Shown in pieces: positions 44,363-56,626 of a DNA stretch of 64,000 bases; the first letter of the stretch is position 1; each line of letters begins with the position of its first letter. Under the pieces are notes generated by a model that was not told the DNA's origin, made no database searches, and was given only the letters and a program-made list of their open reading frames with translations. The translations under genes and the position numbers were made by a program. The stretch is from Rutpela maculata (lineage: Eukaryota > Arthropoda > Insecta > Coleoptera > Cerambycidae): the NCBI GenBank assembly GCA_936432065.2, contig OW386292.2, positions 132,695,460 to 132,759,459 of the forward strand. The letters run 5' to 3'.

Positions 44363-45815
44363 TGCCACCCCCTCTCAGGGGGTGGCACTTAAAAAATATA
44401 TATTTATTGGAGCTATAATAGAATCAAATTTTAAGAAGAAAAGGTTCCATGCAATTTTTCACATAAATTGATAGTTTTTAAGTTATAACGACTTCAAAAT
44501 AAAAGCTTTTAAAAAAGGTATTTTCAAACGGCTTTCGTCAAGTATCTCGAAAAGTATTACTTTATCCAAAAAATGTTATAGACCAATTACAGAAAGCACC
44601 CTACAAACTGGGAATTAATTATATTTTTTGTTTATTGATGTAGGATTAATAATTTCGGAAATATTTAACTTTATATTTGGTATCCAAGGGTTTCGAAATT
44701 ACCTTTAAAGTTTAAAATGCATTTTTTTCTAAAGCAAGTGCTTTAAATGAGCAAAAAAGAATTTGAGCATTTAGGTAATGCTACATTTTAACGAAAAACT
44801 GTATTTGAAATAATTTTTTTAGATTATTGGCTAATTAGAGTAACAAAACGAGTAAAAAATAATTTGAAAGCGCAATTAATTGTCTTTAATTTCCTTTCTT
44901 AGCATGCGTCACAATTTCTGAGGTATTTAACATTTAAACTGCATTTTTCGTCTTATGAACGTTCGGATGCCATTTGTAAAATCATATCTCCGAAACTATT
45001 AAATCTATGTAACTAAATAAACAAGCGAAATTCATTATTATTAGTTTATGAGCTTTATTTTTGGTCTCTACACATTTTTGAACAAAACTAATATTTATTG
45101 AGATATTTGGAATAGGAAAAAAAAATACGTTTTATCGAAAATACCTTTATAGTTTAAACTGTATTTTTTCTAAAGCAAGTGCTGTATACGAACCAAAAAA
45201 TTTGAGCATCTACGTCATGCTGTATATTAATGAGAAACCGTGTTTGAAATTAATTTTTTTTTTAATTACTGGCTAATTACAGTAACAAAATGGCGACGTT
45301 GTTATTAAAATAATGTGTAGACGGACATTGCTTCGGTCATAACTTCTTTGTTTTTTATGCTACATAAACAAATAAAAAAATAGTTAAGAGCTTAATTAAT
45401 AACCTATTATTGTATCTATTAGTATCCTTGGCGTAGGTGTCACAGTTTCTGAGATATTTAACTCTCACTCTAAATAGTTATCTTACGAACACTTGGATGC
45501 CAAATGTAAACTTAAATATCGCCGAAATTATTAATCCTACATCAATAAACAAAAAATATAATTAATTCCCAGTTTGTACTTTCTGTAATTGGTCTATAAC
45601 GTTTTTTCGATAAAGTAATACTTTTTGAGATACTTGACGAAAGCCGTTTAGAAATACCTTTTTTTAAGCAAAAATCGCAATTTTGAAGTCGTTATAACTT
45701 AAAAACTTCAATTTATGTGAAAAATTGCATAGAACCTTTTCTTCTTAAAATATGATTGTACTTCATATATTTTTTAAGTGCCGCCCCCTCAAAGGGGGTG
45801 GCATCCACCCCCTAT
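44363..45815. mobile_element. 1.45-kb foldback element in the left arm
   Basis: It opens TGCCACCCCCTCTCAGGGGG and closes with CCCCCTCAAAGGGGGTGGCA, each end itself a small hairpin. Arms pair over ~250 bp (AAGAAGAAAAGGTTCCATGC, TTTTTAAGTTATAACGACTT, ACGGCTTTCGTCAAGTATCT, AATTCCCAGTTTGT). The centre has a direct repeat (CTAAAGCAAGTGCT at about 44738 and 45171). Noncoding. Confidence 0.8.
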
Positions 45816-46119
45816 AAATTAACAAGCCCCCGCTCAATATAGAAACTTTTCTGTGAAACATTTACTATTATACTGCCAAAAATGAACGAAATCCGTTCAA
45901 TATGACATTACTTCGAAGTTTTTTTTTACCTCTAGGTACTGTACTGCTAGGTACCACCTGTCTTTTTATTATTAAAAGGAAACTATTTAATATTTATTAT
46001 ACAATTTCTTAATATTAACAACATATGATCAATACTACTGTACAATATATGAAATATTGAACAATAATATTGATCCCCTAGATGCTTTTGATCACTACTG
46101 GTTTTGTACCTATTGATAT

Positions 46120-47475
46120 AAGTTAAACTATTATATACACCCCGACCGGGATCGTCAGATCGTTGCAGTCGGCAGGCTTGCTACAGCCGAGCGCGCAAGA
46201 ATATGACTTTGGCCCGTTAAAAAAAATCGCTGACTCAATACTATGAACGGGACATGAAAAATTTTTATCCTAAAAACTTTTTTCAACTATTGGCTTCAAT
46301 TTGTACGCAGCAGGTATATACAAATTTTCATAAATAAACTTTTTTCTCGATTGCCTAAAATTACGTTACTGAAAATAACAAGTTTGAGTTTCCTATTATT
46401 TTACCAACTTAAAAAAAAATAAATCGGGTTCACGTGGGACGTTGTTCGAAGCGCTATTGTGTCTACTTTAATCTAAAAAAAAAAAAAAATAGCTTGATAG
46501 CACAAATATTTTCAGAGATATAGCGGTGGAGACGTTAAAAAACATATTTCATTAAAAATCTATTTTTTTGAGTTTTTCCGAAATAAAAAAGTTCTCGACC
46601 ACCGAAAAATGTCGTAAAAAACGATTTCGTGTACACGATTATCTTACTAAAGAATCCCACTAAGTCTGGTTTGGTTCTACGCCGGTTTTTTTTTTCTCGG
46701 AAACTAAGCGACTTTACTTCCAGATTTTACTCTACTACAAGAAAACTTTATTATATCAAAATTCATTTGCCGTTTGCTTGTAACACTAAGGAGCATACGG
46801 AATATTAATTTTTGACCGTACGCTGCCGCACTACAAGTTAGTAGAGTAAAATCTGGAAGTAAAGTCGCTTAGTTTTCGAGAAAAACCGGCGTAGAACCAA
46901 ACCAGATTTAGTGGGATTCTTTAGTAAGATAATCGTGTACACGAAATCATTTTTTACGACATTTTTTGGTGGTCGAGAACTTTTTTACTTCGGAAAAATC
47001 CAAAAAAGTGGATTTTTAATGAAATATGTTTTTTAACGTCTCTACCGCTATATCTCTGAAAATATTTGTGCTATCAAGCTATTTTTTTTTAGATTAAAGT
47101 AGACACAATAGCGCTTCGAACAACGTCCCACGTGAACCCAATTTATTTTATTTATATTTATTTATATTTTATTTTTTTTTAAGTTGAAAAAATAATAAGA
47201 AACTCAAACTTGTTATTTTCAGTAGCGTAATTTTAGACAACCGAGAAAAAAATTTATTTATGAAAATTTGTATATACATGCTGCGTACAAATTGAAGCCA
47301 ATAGTTGAAAAAAGTTTTTAGGATAAAAATTTTTCATGTTCCGTTCATAGTATTGAGTCAGCGATTTTTTTTGACGGGCCAGTCATATTCTTGCGCGCTC
47401 GGCTGTAGCAAGCCTGCCGACTGCAACGATCTGACGGTCCGGTCGGGGTGTATGTAGTAGTTTAACTTATATCAA
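46120..47475. repeat. inner palindrome, arms ~630 bp
   Basis: TACACCCCGACCGG...GTCAGATCG, GCTACAGCCGAGCGCGCAAG, ACGTGGGACGTTGTTCGAAG, ATCGTGTACACGA-type sequence and CCAGATTTTACTCTACTA pair between the two sides of a ~80-bp spacer at about 46746-46825. Arms are nearly identical. Confidence 0.88.
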
Positions 47476-47478
47476 TAG

Positions 47479-47818
47479 ACCGGCTCGGTGGCGCAGTGCT
47501 TAAGGTGTTAGGCTTGCAACCACTGGGTTCCAGGTTCGAATCCTGGCTATGGTATGGATGTGTAGTGGCGTTTTTCTTGTGTTGCCGAGATGGTAGCAGT
47601 GGGCTAGACTGGCGGTTCTGTGAGAGACAACACGGTCTAGTCGCTCTCCTCTCCTGAGTTCGAGTCTCAGCTGCGGCAGATGGCAATGTTGCAGGGAGTG
47701 GGTGTTGTGATATTGTCTGTATGTGTGTGTGTGTGTCCGTCCTGGTTGAGTAGAAGAATAGCCATCGGCTAAACTCCTCCAGGACATTAAAATAAATATG
47801 GCGATTAAAAAAAAAAAA
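47479..47818 (+). mobile_element. tRNA-derived SINE, dimeric
   Basis: The first unit has an A-box-like GGTGGCGCAGTGCTTAAGG and an exact B box GGTTCGAATCC (47533-47543). A second tRNA-like unit follows, with GCCGAGATGGTAGCAGTGG and GAGTTCGAGTCTC (about 47656). Then come a GT-rich stretch and an A12 tail at 47806-47818. Polymerase III would transcribe from the internal boxes. It interrupts the right palindrome arm (the left arm is continuous at this site), but a target duplication is not clear. Confidence 0.85.
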
Positions 47819-48151
47819 GATACAAAACCAGTAGTGATCAAAAGCATCTAGGGGATCAATATTATTGTTCAATATTTCATATATTGTACAGTAGTATTTA
47901 TTGATCATATGTTGTTAATATTAAGAAATTGTACAATAAATATAAAATAGTCTCCTTTTAAAAATAAAAAGATAAATACCTAATCTATAAATATCAATCA
48001 GTGTTACTAACTACCCACCAAATTAGTAAGTTTATTAGACATTTTTAAATGAATGAAAGTAAAAACGTACGCATAAAATGAGTTTTATTGTTGAAATAAA
48101 TTTTCTATTTGGGTAGATAAAGTGTAGTATGTAGTTTATGTAGGCCCTACA

Positions 48152-48331
48152 TTAATAGCATTCTAATTCGTTCATATCTGCCTCGAAATCTCTAATAATG
48201 TTGTTACAGGAACATTTCCACCTGTTGCAACATTTTAGGCCTTCCTTAAAACAAGCACATTTTCGATTGTCACAATTTTTATCCGAACAATGAATACTTA
48301 ATGATTTTCGACAACCGCCACTTCTAGGCGA
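48152..48331 (-). pseudogene. Cys-rich C-terminal tail of TE-associated protein
   Basis: An open reading on the - strand gives SPRSGGCRKSLSIHC, SDKNCDNRKCACFKEGLKC and CNRWKCSCNN, then DFEADMNELECY and a stop at 48152. The Cys spacing (CxxxxCxC, C, CxC) is that of the tail of the multi-copy protein seen at 760-1047. Only this end is present, and only in the right palindrome arm. Confidence 0.5.
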
Positions 48332-48715
48332 CTAATCTGACCAACCCTGCATGCGAGGTGTATTAATTGCGTCGCAATGTCGCATTTAGCGCTGATGAAA
48401 AAAATCGCTGTTGTCACACGGTACATTTTAGGAAAAAATATATTGTTTCAAAAACTGTTGTGATTATTAGGCTTTATTTTCTTCGCTGCATGTATGTAAA
48501 TATGTTCAAAAATAAAAAAGTTTATCGATTGGTGAAGATTTCAACACATAAAATATATATTTTTAGTTTATCTGATTTTTAGAGAAATGAAAGTGCGAAT
48601 TGTGCCCAAACCGTTTATATTGGTAAAAGCGCTACAGTGTGCTTTAATTTGACACAAAACAAATTTCGGTACCTTTAATAGTTTTAAAGATATGGCGGCG
48701 GTGGGAACAAAAAAA

Positions 48716-49143
48716 TAGTATATTATATTACTAGGAGTAGAACGCACTCTTTTTTTGTGTTGAGCCCAAACTGGGCGAAACACAAAAAAAGGCGTTCTAC
48801 TCCGTGTAATATATATACTATTTTTTCTTCAAGCGTATTAAAATGCAAAAATTCATTTATTTATCATAAATGTACAAATATTCAAACTACAGTCTTACAT
48901 GTTGACACAATATGACAAGTGGCTAGTGGATAGCGCGCCACCGGTGGCTTTCGGTATTAACATTATGTTACTAGTAAAACAATACCCACTACGGCGGCGC
49001 TTTCGGAACTAACATTATGTTACTAGTAAAACAATGTCCACTACGGTGGCGTTCGGTACTAACATTTTGTTACTAGTAAAACAATGTCCTACTTCTACTT
49101 CTGTTTTTGGAGACATAATTTAAACATTTTAATACGCTTGAAG
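48716..49143. mobile_element. MITE with hairpin and 51-bp minisatellite
   Basis: CTTCAAGCGTATTAAAATG (48827-48845) is exactly inverted at 49125-49143. Next to it a ~105-bp hairpin (48716-48820) has GGAGTAGAACGC arms. Between the ends a ~51-bp unit (TTCGGTACTAACATTATGTT, then ACTAGTAAAACAATG) repeats three times from about 48950. It is missing from the left arm of the big palindrome. Confidence 0.8.
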
Positions 49144-49330
49144 AAAAACAATTTTATTTAAAAATACATTTTTTTCACTTTTTATTGATTCAAAAAGTTC
49201 GAGACCACAAAAAAATGTAAAATATGATTTCATATGCCCGGTGACATACTCGAAGGAACCTAACATGTTTGACCTGGTTCTACTCCAAAAAAAAAACGAC
49301 ACGATAGACTTACGAAATTGCTGCTCTAAT

Positions 49331-50295
49331 ATAGGTATCGGCACACGCCAAGTGACGTCACTCTACGGACTGTTGGCCGGCCGAGCGTGTTTCTATTCAA
49401 ATGCGAATATCTCTGTGGCTATTGATTCAACTGAGCTGAAATTTTTTTCTGAGGCTATTGGTTTGTTATACTTACTTTAAAATGAGGAAGAAAATGTAGG
49501 AAACTGCCATATCACTAAATGACCTATTCTGTTAAGAGCAATCCCGAGTCAATAGCGTCATCGCTAGTTTTGTATCTATCTCAATTGTAAATATCTTCAC
49601 GTTAAACAAGGGGCTACATTGTAGATATTTCATATCAAATAATGTATTCCCATTAAATGAGTTTTACGACCTTCCTTTATGGATTTTTTATTTACTTAAT
49701 TGCGCATCGCCGAGAGTTTTACAACTGTTTTCAATAAGTCATAGGCGTGTTATACCTTGTAAAATATGTATTAATATGTCTCAGTCGAATTATCAGCATT
49801 ATTAATAATAAACACAAAAATAAATTATATAAAGCAATTAAATCGTTTTTTTTTGTTGTTATCGCAAAACGGTTTACATAATTTTTTCTTTAAAAATTGC
49901 GATGTTAGTTGTGTTTAAAAAATAAATGGAAACTAAAGGTTATATAATTATATACATATAATAATAAATAATTAATAATATAGGTATACTATTAAAAAAA
50001 TATTTAATAAAAGAATTAAATATTATTTTTTTCTTGAACTGGATTTTTTATTTCCCAACCCTTTAAATTACTCCGGTAGGAGACATTTTTTGGGAAATGT
50101 TAATTTGGGCCGCATTATCTTCTAAAGTAAATGTGTTAATAACAGATATATATAATCGTTGGTACAACTTAAAGTTGTTTTATTCAATAAGCGCTATGCC
50201 TATTATAGTTCACTGGTCAAATTATTATTTACTTTTCGGAAATACAAAATCGAAAAGTGTATTGCATTTGGTCGGCACATATCTAAAACTGTATA
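49331..50295. other. no gene seen
   Basis: AT-rich noncoding sequence. Confidence 0.4.
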
Positions 50296-50490
50296 TGTCG
50301 CTCAGAAAGCTGATTTTCATATCAGTGTGATAGAGAAAAAATACTGAACAACTTTTAAAATGTCCGTCTGTTCGAGTGTCTAGCTGTTCATGCGTTCGTC
50401 TGTCCATTCGATCCGTTTTTTGTAAGCACGATAAGCACGTAGGTCCGATTGTATTGAAATTTTGATAGTAAGTTAGTGTTAGATAGAACA
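50296..50490 (-). repeat. dispersed repeat, copy C
   Basis: The reverse complement reads CTAACACTAACTTACTATCA, ...CAATCGGACC..., ATCGTGCTTACAA..., ACAGACGGACATTTTAAAAG then TTGTTCAG. This is the same order as copy A (424-576) with about 80% similarity by eye. Confidence 0.7.
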
Positions 50491-51921
50491 GGAGTCTTAT
50501 TGTTTTTGATCTTGTTTTTGATCAAAATCGATTAGTAAATGAAAAAGGTATTAGTCATTTAAATTTAAGAAATTTGGTTTCTTAATTTTTATTTTTTGTA
50601 ATTGAATGAATGTTGTGGAACGTTATTTCCTGCCATTCCTTTAATATATTTTACTAATATACATTTCATAATATAATATTCAACCGTCGATACGATTTTC
50701 ATCTAGATAGATTATATGTTGAAGCTTACAATTAATAATAATCTAAGCAACGGTGGATACTCCTGCCAACATAGAAATTTGAAAAAATATATATAGGAAT
50801 ATTTTTACTTCCCTCACTTACCGAAGGGAAGTATTGTAATCGTGAAAAAATCACCTTCCGGGATTTCTCAAGATTTTCACGTTTCAAACTATGCAGATTA
50901 CGAAAATTATTTTTTTTTTATTCCAGCTGTCAGTCTGTCTGTCTCTCTGTTGGCGCTATACCTACAAAACCATTTGACGAAGAAGAAAAATATTTCGTAG
51001 GTAGTTGACGCTACTGTTAGTTAAGGAAACAAGTGTGACGGAAGACAGTAATATTTCGCATGCAGTTAACACAACTACTGTCAAATAAGAAAATACAAAA
51101 AATAATAAAAAAAAAATGTGATGGTGGGAAATAATATTTCGCAACACAACTGTCAAGGAACTAATTTATAAAACACATACAGGGTGATCACTTTGATAGA
51201 AATAATATTTGGACTGCAGTTGACACAATTATCGAGGAGGAAACCTGACATTATTTTAATGAAAAACAGAGTGGTCACTTTAAAAAATAAGAAATGACCA
51301 CTACTGCCAGCACAGAAACCGATCTGGTCTGATAATTTTAGTAAAAGAAATATACAGGGTGGTCATCCAAAGTTATAAATAAACTATGCCAAACGGAGAG
51401 GGAAGTTTTTGTGTAAATACCTTTACAAATTTTTGTGTATTGTAGGGGGAAGGCCTTAACTAAGGATTCGAGTTTTAAATCTCGTACGTCAAGGACATTT
51501 CGATAACTGTCTGAATAATTAAAATATGGGCTTCTTCAGCAGCTTGGCATACTTTGAAGTTGGATTCCTTGAATATATTTCTTAGCATTATGATGGATTT
51601 ATAGATGTAATTGGCGAATAATAATATATTATTCAGCGAGAGTGAAATTATGGCTATTAGTCTATCATACGACAGCAGAAATGTACCTCCCTCAATTTTT
51701 TATTGTCTGTTTGTCAGTAGTTGCAGGAGGAGGGGGTGAAATGGGGGTTAGATCTCTGCGCGGTCGGAGCGCTCATGTGACTTGTAAAATTCAAATTGAA
51801 ATTTGACATAGTACTTTTAATTAATTTTTTTTCTGGCCATTTAATACATGTTTTAAGATGCCCTAAAAAAATCCAAAAATACCCTTGACAACATTTTTCG
51901 TGGTCAGGTCTGGCATTCAGG
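50491..51921. other. no gene; small repeats
   Basis: The hairpin ACTTCCCTCACTTACCGAAG with GGAAGT (50807-50832) matches the one at 22054. CAGGGTGATCACTTTGATAG (about 51181) and CAGGGTGGTCATCCAAAG (about 51356) share a phrase. No coding sequence recognised. Confidence 0.4.
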
Positions 51922-52560
51922 TCCAACTTCCAGAAATTTCGAAAAAACGACTCCAAGTGCCATGAACGTGGCGATTTTTTTTTAATCGAAACATTGCGTA
52001 AACGTAGTTTTTATAAAGCTAAGATACTATTGACAGCATTTTTTTGTGTCATAGAGAAAGAGAGAGAGAGAGAGCAAAAATGGGTTTGGCCAGGTCGTCC
52101 AAAGGAAGCTGTTGTAATATCAGAACCAATGGTCTAAAGGAGTTTTTACTTTAGAAATATTTGTATGGCTGCCAATTAAAATTTTTTACTCTTGACAGCA
52201 TTTTTCTTTGTAGTGGTATGTTTTATTTAAGCAAATTGCTGTCATGAATTTGGCCATTTAGAAAACATTTGTTTTAAAACACGTCGTGAATATAAGGGTA
52301 TACATAGAAAAATGCTGTCAAGTGTAGAAATTTCTAGTTAACAGCCATACAAACATTTTTAGTTCATTGGTTCTGATATTACATCCTCTGCAAACAACAG
52401 ATTCCTTTGGACGACTTGGCAAAAACCCTTTTTTGCATATTAACCCCTTCTATGACACACAAAAAATTCATAAAAACTGCGTTTAAACAATATCTTGATT
52501 TAAAAAAAAAAAAATCACCACATTCCATCATGGCGTTTTTTCGGAATTTTCGGAAGTTAA
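51922..52560. mobile_element. foldback element, arms ~300 bp
   Basis: Outer phrases TTCGAAAAAACG (left) and CGTTTTTTCGGAA (right) are followed inward by ATTGACAGCATTTTT, ATATCAGAACCAATG and GTATGGCTGCCAATTA, mirrored with mismatches around a centre near 52240. A GA microsatellite (52060) is in the left arm only. Noncoding. Confidence 0.75.
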
Positions 52561-52718
52561 GAAACGAAATTACTTAAACATTATCGATTAAGCTAAAAGC
52601 CCTTTTTTAAATTTTTTCTCCTGCTTAAAACACAAAGTAAGTCGATACAATCTGCGTCTTCGCATTTTTTCCGAAAAATCTCGCAATTTGTCACAATTAT
52701 TATTTTCGGCAAATTTAC

Positions 52719-53225
52719 CTTAAAGCGCAACTTTACCTGTTGAGTAGTTGTAGAAAAAGTATAGTATTCTACTCGCGTGTAATAGCTATTACTCACTTGG
52801 TGAATGTCATCCTCTTGAGTAATAGCCATATCATTCGTTGAATAATATACTATTTTCTACGATTATTGAATGATTCGTTTTTATAGACACATTTTGAATA
52901 AGTAATAAGCTCATTACTCACGGCCTTAATAATTCATTACTCATTGTATTAGAACCAATTCCAAGAGTTCATATTAATTACTCAACACTTGTCTAGCAAT
53001 TACGCTTTAAAGTTCAAAAACATCGTGCATGCCACGACTCGATTCAATCTGTCGTGCACACGTTGATTTCTTGATTTTAAAATTGCTATCATGTTTTTTA
53101 ATAATTTGCACTTTGTTGTGAAAATGTGATTTCAAGCATAGATAAAATATAGTATTCTATTCGCGTGTAATATCTATTACTTGCTCGTTGAATAATATAC
53201 TATTATTACCCACGGTAAGCAATGA
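52719..53225. repeat. short repeats with GTGTAATAGCTATTACT motif
   Basis: TATAGTATTCTACTCGCGTG then TAATAGCTATTACT (about 52757) recurs as TATAGTATTCTATTCGCGTG then TAATATCTATTACT (about 53149), each followed by GTTGAATAATATACTATT. TTAAAGCG (52719) and CGCTTTAA (about 53013) could be ends of a small TTAA-type MITE, but this is weak. Confidence 0.5.
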
Positions 53226-56200
53226 GCCGCATTAAAACGTATCTATTCATTCAATTGTAGTAGAGAAATTAATTATTAAACTTTCGCGACGTTATAACTT
53301 TTAATTTATTAATTGCTCCAAAAAAATTACAGTTTTCGATAACTTTATCATCTACCAAATTCATAATAAAAAATACTTTTTCCGTACAATCAACAGAAGA
53401 GTTATTCCAAACAAACGTATGTTACCCCCCTTTATGACAAGATGTCGATAAGGTAACCCCACCTGAGGATGAAAATTTGGATTGTTAATGAAGAATCCCC
53501 CTACAATACTAATAAAAAAGAAGCTCCTATATTTAATGTTTTTTCACGTCCTACTTTACAGATTGACTGGAATCAATTTTGACTTGAAATCGAAGCTAAA
53601 TTTATAGGTGGGTTCTAGTCATTTATTGTATACAGACGAGTATTTCATCAACTTTTGCATAATAAAATAAAACGAGCTAGAAACGTACTCTTCGCCAATT
53701 TACTGAGCTTTTTATATAATTGTTACACATTCTCTAACTAATATATGTCGAAAGTAGGATACAATAACAATAAGAAATTAAATTATTTGAAATGATAAAA
53801 AATGCATGTTTAATAGATTAAACACATGACATTAAACTTTTCATGCCATTTTGTCTTGCTGAAATAACACATATAATACATTTTTCACTTGTACACTTTA
53901 AATATCTATCTCTATGGAAAAAAGCCGTAGTAAAACCTAAAAAAAGTGTGTTTTCTATCTCTTCCGATCATTTCCTACTCTAATCCTTTTTCAACTTTTT
54001 TTATTAACGTCATTACAAACACATTGCACAAGGTTTCATCAAAATCAATTCAGTAGCACTCAAAGTACGTTGACTGGACCATAAACCAACTTCTATTAAT
54101 GCAGAGTAATTTTTATCAAAAAAGCTCGTGAGGGATCGTTTAGAAATACAAAAAAATATGTTTGTATTGGTCAACTTTGATAGGCTCTAGGCGTTTTTGG
54201 GACTACTAACTACGAAAAACCCCAATGTACTTCTGCAGTACGTCAGTGATCATTAATTTTGAATACGTTGTACACTTCCGATCGCTTCGAAAATTGGATA
54301 TGTTTCAAAGGGGCATATAAGCATTTATTTGTAAGGAAATGATGGGTGTGCCTCGAGAACATCCCAAAAAAAAATTTTTATTTTGAAAAAATTTTTTCAC
54401 CACTTTTTTCCGACAAATGGACTCAATATTTTTTTCCTACGTTTGTGCCATCAAAAATCACAACATAGTTTTTTCATGAAAATTGGTTTATGCGTTCTTG
54501 GGAAAATTTTTTTTTCAATTTTTCTTTTCACCCCCATAACTCCCGTAAAAATGATTTTCCAAAAATAATATTTTGGGAAATTTCATCTAACACTACTCTC
54601 AACTTGTGCTCAAAATCTCGACCCGATTGGTGCGGAGGCAGCTAACACATGGTTATCCTGCTATGCCCTTTCAGAAACCTCAAATATCTCAAAATCCTTC
54701 TAGACCCTCAAGATCGGATTCTATGCAAAAAAAATGCGAAGGAAAAGTTCTCAATCACAATCCCCAATTTGCAGACCTGTGAATTACACATATATTAAAC
54801 AGGCTGTAGCAGGCATATTGCCGCCTCATAAATTTTAAAAAAATATTGTTACTCAAGCGTGAATGTCCGCGGTAGATTTAAATATATTTCTTAAATTTAC
54901 ATCTTAAACAAACACAACGGTATGCAACCAGAGTTACGTCTAAACTGTACTCGAGATAGCTAGTTTAGAATTTCAATTGCTCGCTAAACTTTTGAAAAGT
55001 GATGTATCTTCATTAAATTTCTCCTTAAAGACTTCAACATCGAAAGGGTTGATAGTCCCTCTTCTTGAACATGAAGCAGGCCTAGTTATTTTCACCGGTT
55101 TAATCCGGTTTTTATTATTGGATGCAAACTTTTAATATGGGATGCAAGTTTTTATTATAAAAATGCAAATCTTCTAAATTTGGAAGCAAGTTTTATCAAT
55201 TTTGGGATGCACATCGTAGATATGCAATCCTTTTAACGTCATATTAAATTTTGGGCTGGAAACATTAATAATTTTTTTTAACCATCCCATGGGGTTATCT
55301 TTCTTCTCTTCTACGTAATTTGAAGATAAAAATGTATCTATTAGTCTAGAACAACTTTTTATGGAGGACACGACGATAATATGGTATGATAGTTGGGACT
55401 TGTCCTTATGGAATTTCTGGAAGCGTTGAATATGGTACTGAGAACTTCTTAACTTAATCTCAGACTCATCTATAAATCAACGATTACGTCACTGTGGATT
55501 TCACCATCATCATCCCTTACTTGGAGTCACTACCTTCATTCACAGAAAATTCCAGATAAGTGTCGCAAATAAAATTTTTATCTAATGTTTTTTTATAAAT
55601 ACTTCATATTTTTATGCTTTAATATTTTTTTAGAGTTCTTTAAAGTATCATGTTGCAAATATTTTTTTTTATAAAAAACTATTTCCATTTTCAAATTTAT
55701 TCTTAACATGTTTCAACGAACAGTTAATATTTTCTATTTTTATTAAGGTATAAATTATCGGCGTAACGTCTGATTAAAATCAAATATATAAAAAGTTCTG
55801 TAAAGACTTTGTGATCACAATTTCTACGAAACGCTTAGGTATATTTATATAATAAATTTTGACCTTTAAACACCATATTGTCAGTTCATGTTTTAGACAA
55901 TATTTTAAGTAATTTCTATATAACATATTATTGTCCATTCGATTCTTCCTTGTACATAACTTCGTTTAATATTAAGGCATCAGTTTAGTCGTTTTCTAAT
56001 AAAAACACACCTAGTTTGATTGATTTAGAATAAAATCAATTTTATAATTACATTGTCCACTTATTTCAGGTATTTTGATACAAACCAAACTATAGAAACC
56101 AAACCATACAAACCAAACTATACAAAGTATTTAGATATGATCTACAGAATTAATTATTTAATCTTTAATAGAAAGTTGAATATCTTTTAGTAATATTTAA

Positions 56201-56626
56201 AGGTACTAATTTAATTTTTACTTGTGCGAAATTTGAATCATTAATTTACACTTTTTTTTACAACTAGTACTTTCTTTAAATTTTGATTAGTTTATCTTTC
56301 TTGTAATCAAACTTCAATTTTAGTGTAAATTATTAATATAGAAAGATTGGCGCCCCGCTTTCTAAGAAAACTATCTCTATATAAGTCAAATTAACATATC
56401 TTTAAGAAAAATTATTAAAACATCTATCATTTATTAATTTCTATCTACCACACACGTAAAACGGTAAACTATTTGTAAAGTGTTTTCTTACCCATGACTC
56501 GTCTGCCGAGTCTCTGAGCTACTGGGGTAGTAACATTTTTTCTTTAAATAACATAAAGTGCAGTAAGAATCTCAAACACTTAATGAAAATTAAAAATTTA
56601 TTGAACAGCGAAGAAATAATGGTACA
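53226..56626. other. no gene recognised
   Basis: AT-rich. A 65-codon frame on the - strand at 55174-55371 has protein-like composition (NPMGWLKKIINVSSPKFN) but no domain I know and no splice context, so it is left uncalled. Confidence 0.35.

Larger units (their letters stand above)
43684..49330. mobile_element. 5.6-kb palindromic structure with arm-specific insertions
   Basis: The left end (GAGCAGCGATTTCTTAAGTC) pairs with the right end (inverse of GAGCAGCAATTTCGTAAGTC). Pairing continues through GTAGAACCAG, ATGAAATCATATTTTACGAC, CGGTTTGGGCACAATTCGCA, CAGCGAAGAAAATAAAGCCT and CCTCGCATGCAGG to about 44265 and 48330. It resumes at about 45960-46745 against 46825-47960, including CCCTAGATGCTTTTGATCAC. 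Left-only material is 44266-45950. Right-only material is the SINE (47479-47818), a Cys-rich remnant (48152-48331) and a MITE (48716-49143). The outer module (43730-44240) and inner module (46130-46720) resemble each other in phrase order, so two related foldback elements may be nested. Confidence 0.8.

Noticed and set aside
47479..47560. Functional tRNA gene
   Set aside because: A and B boxes are present, but the sequence continues into a second tRNA-like unit and an A tail, so it is a SINE head rather than a tRNA gene.
47462..47908. Frames of 148 and 115 codons on the - strand over the SINE
   Set aside because: They cover Pol III-type SINE sequence and its poly-A/GT tracts; no protein similarity.
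55174..55371. 65-codon frame on the - strand with protein-like composition
   Set aside because: No recognisable domain, no splice context or promoter, and surrounding frames are closed.
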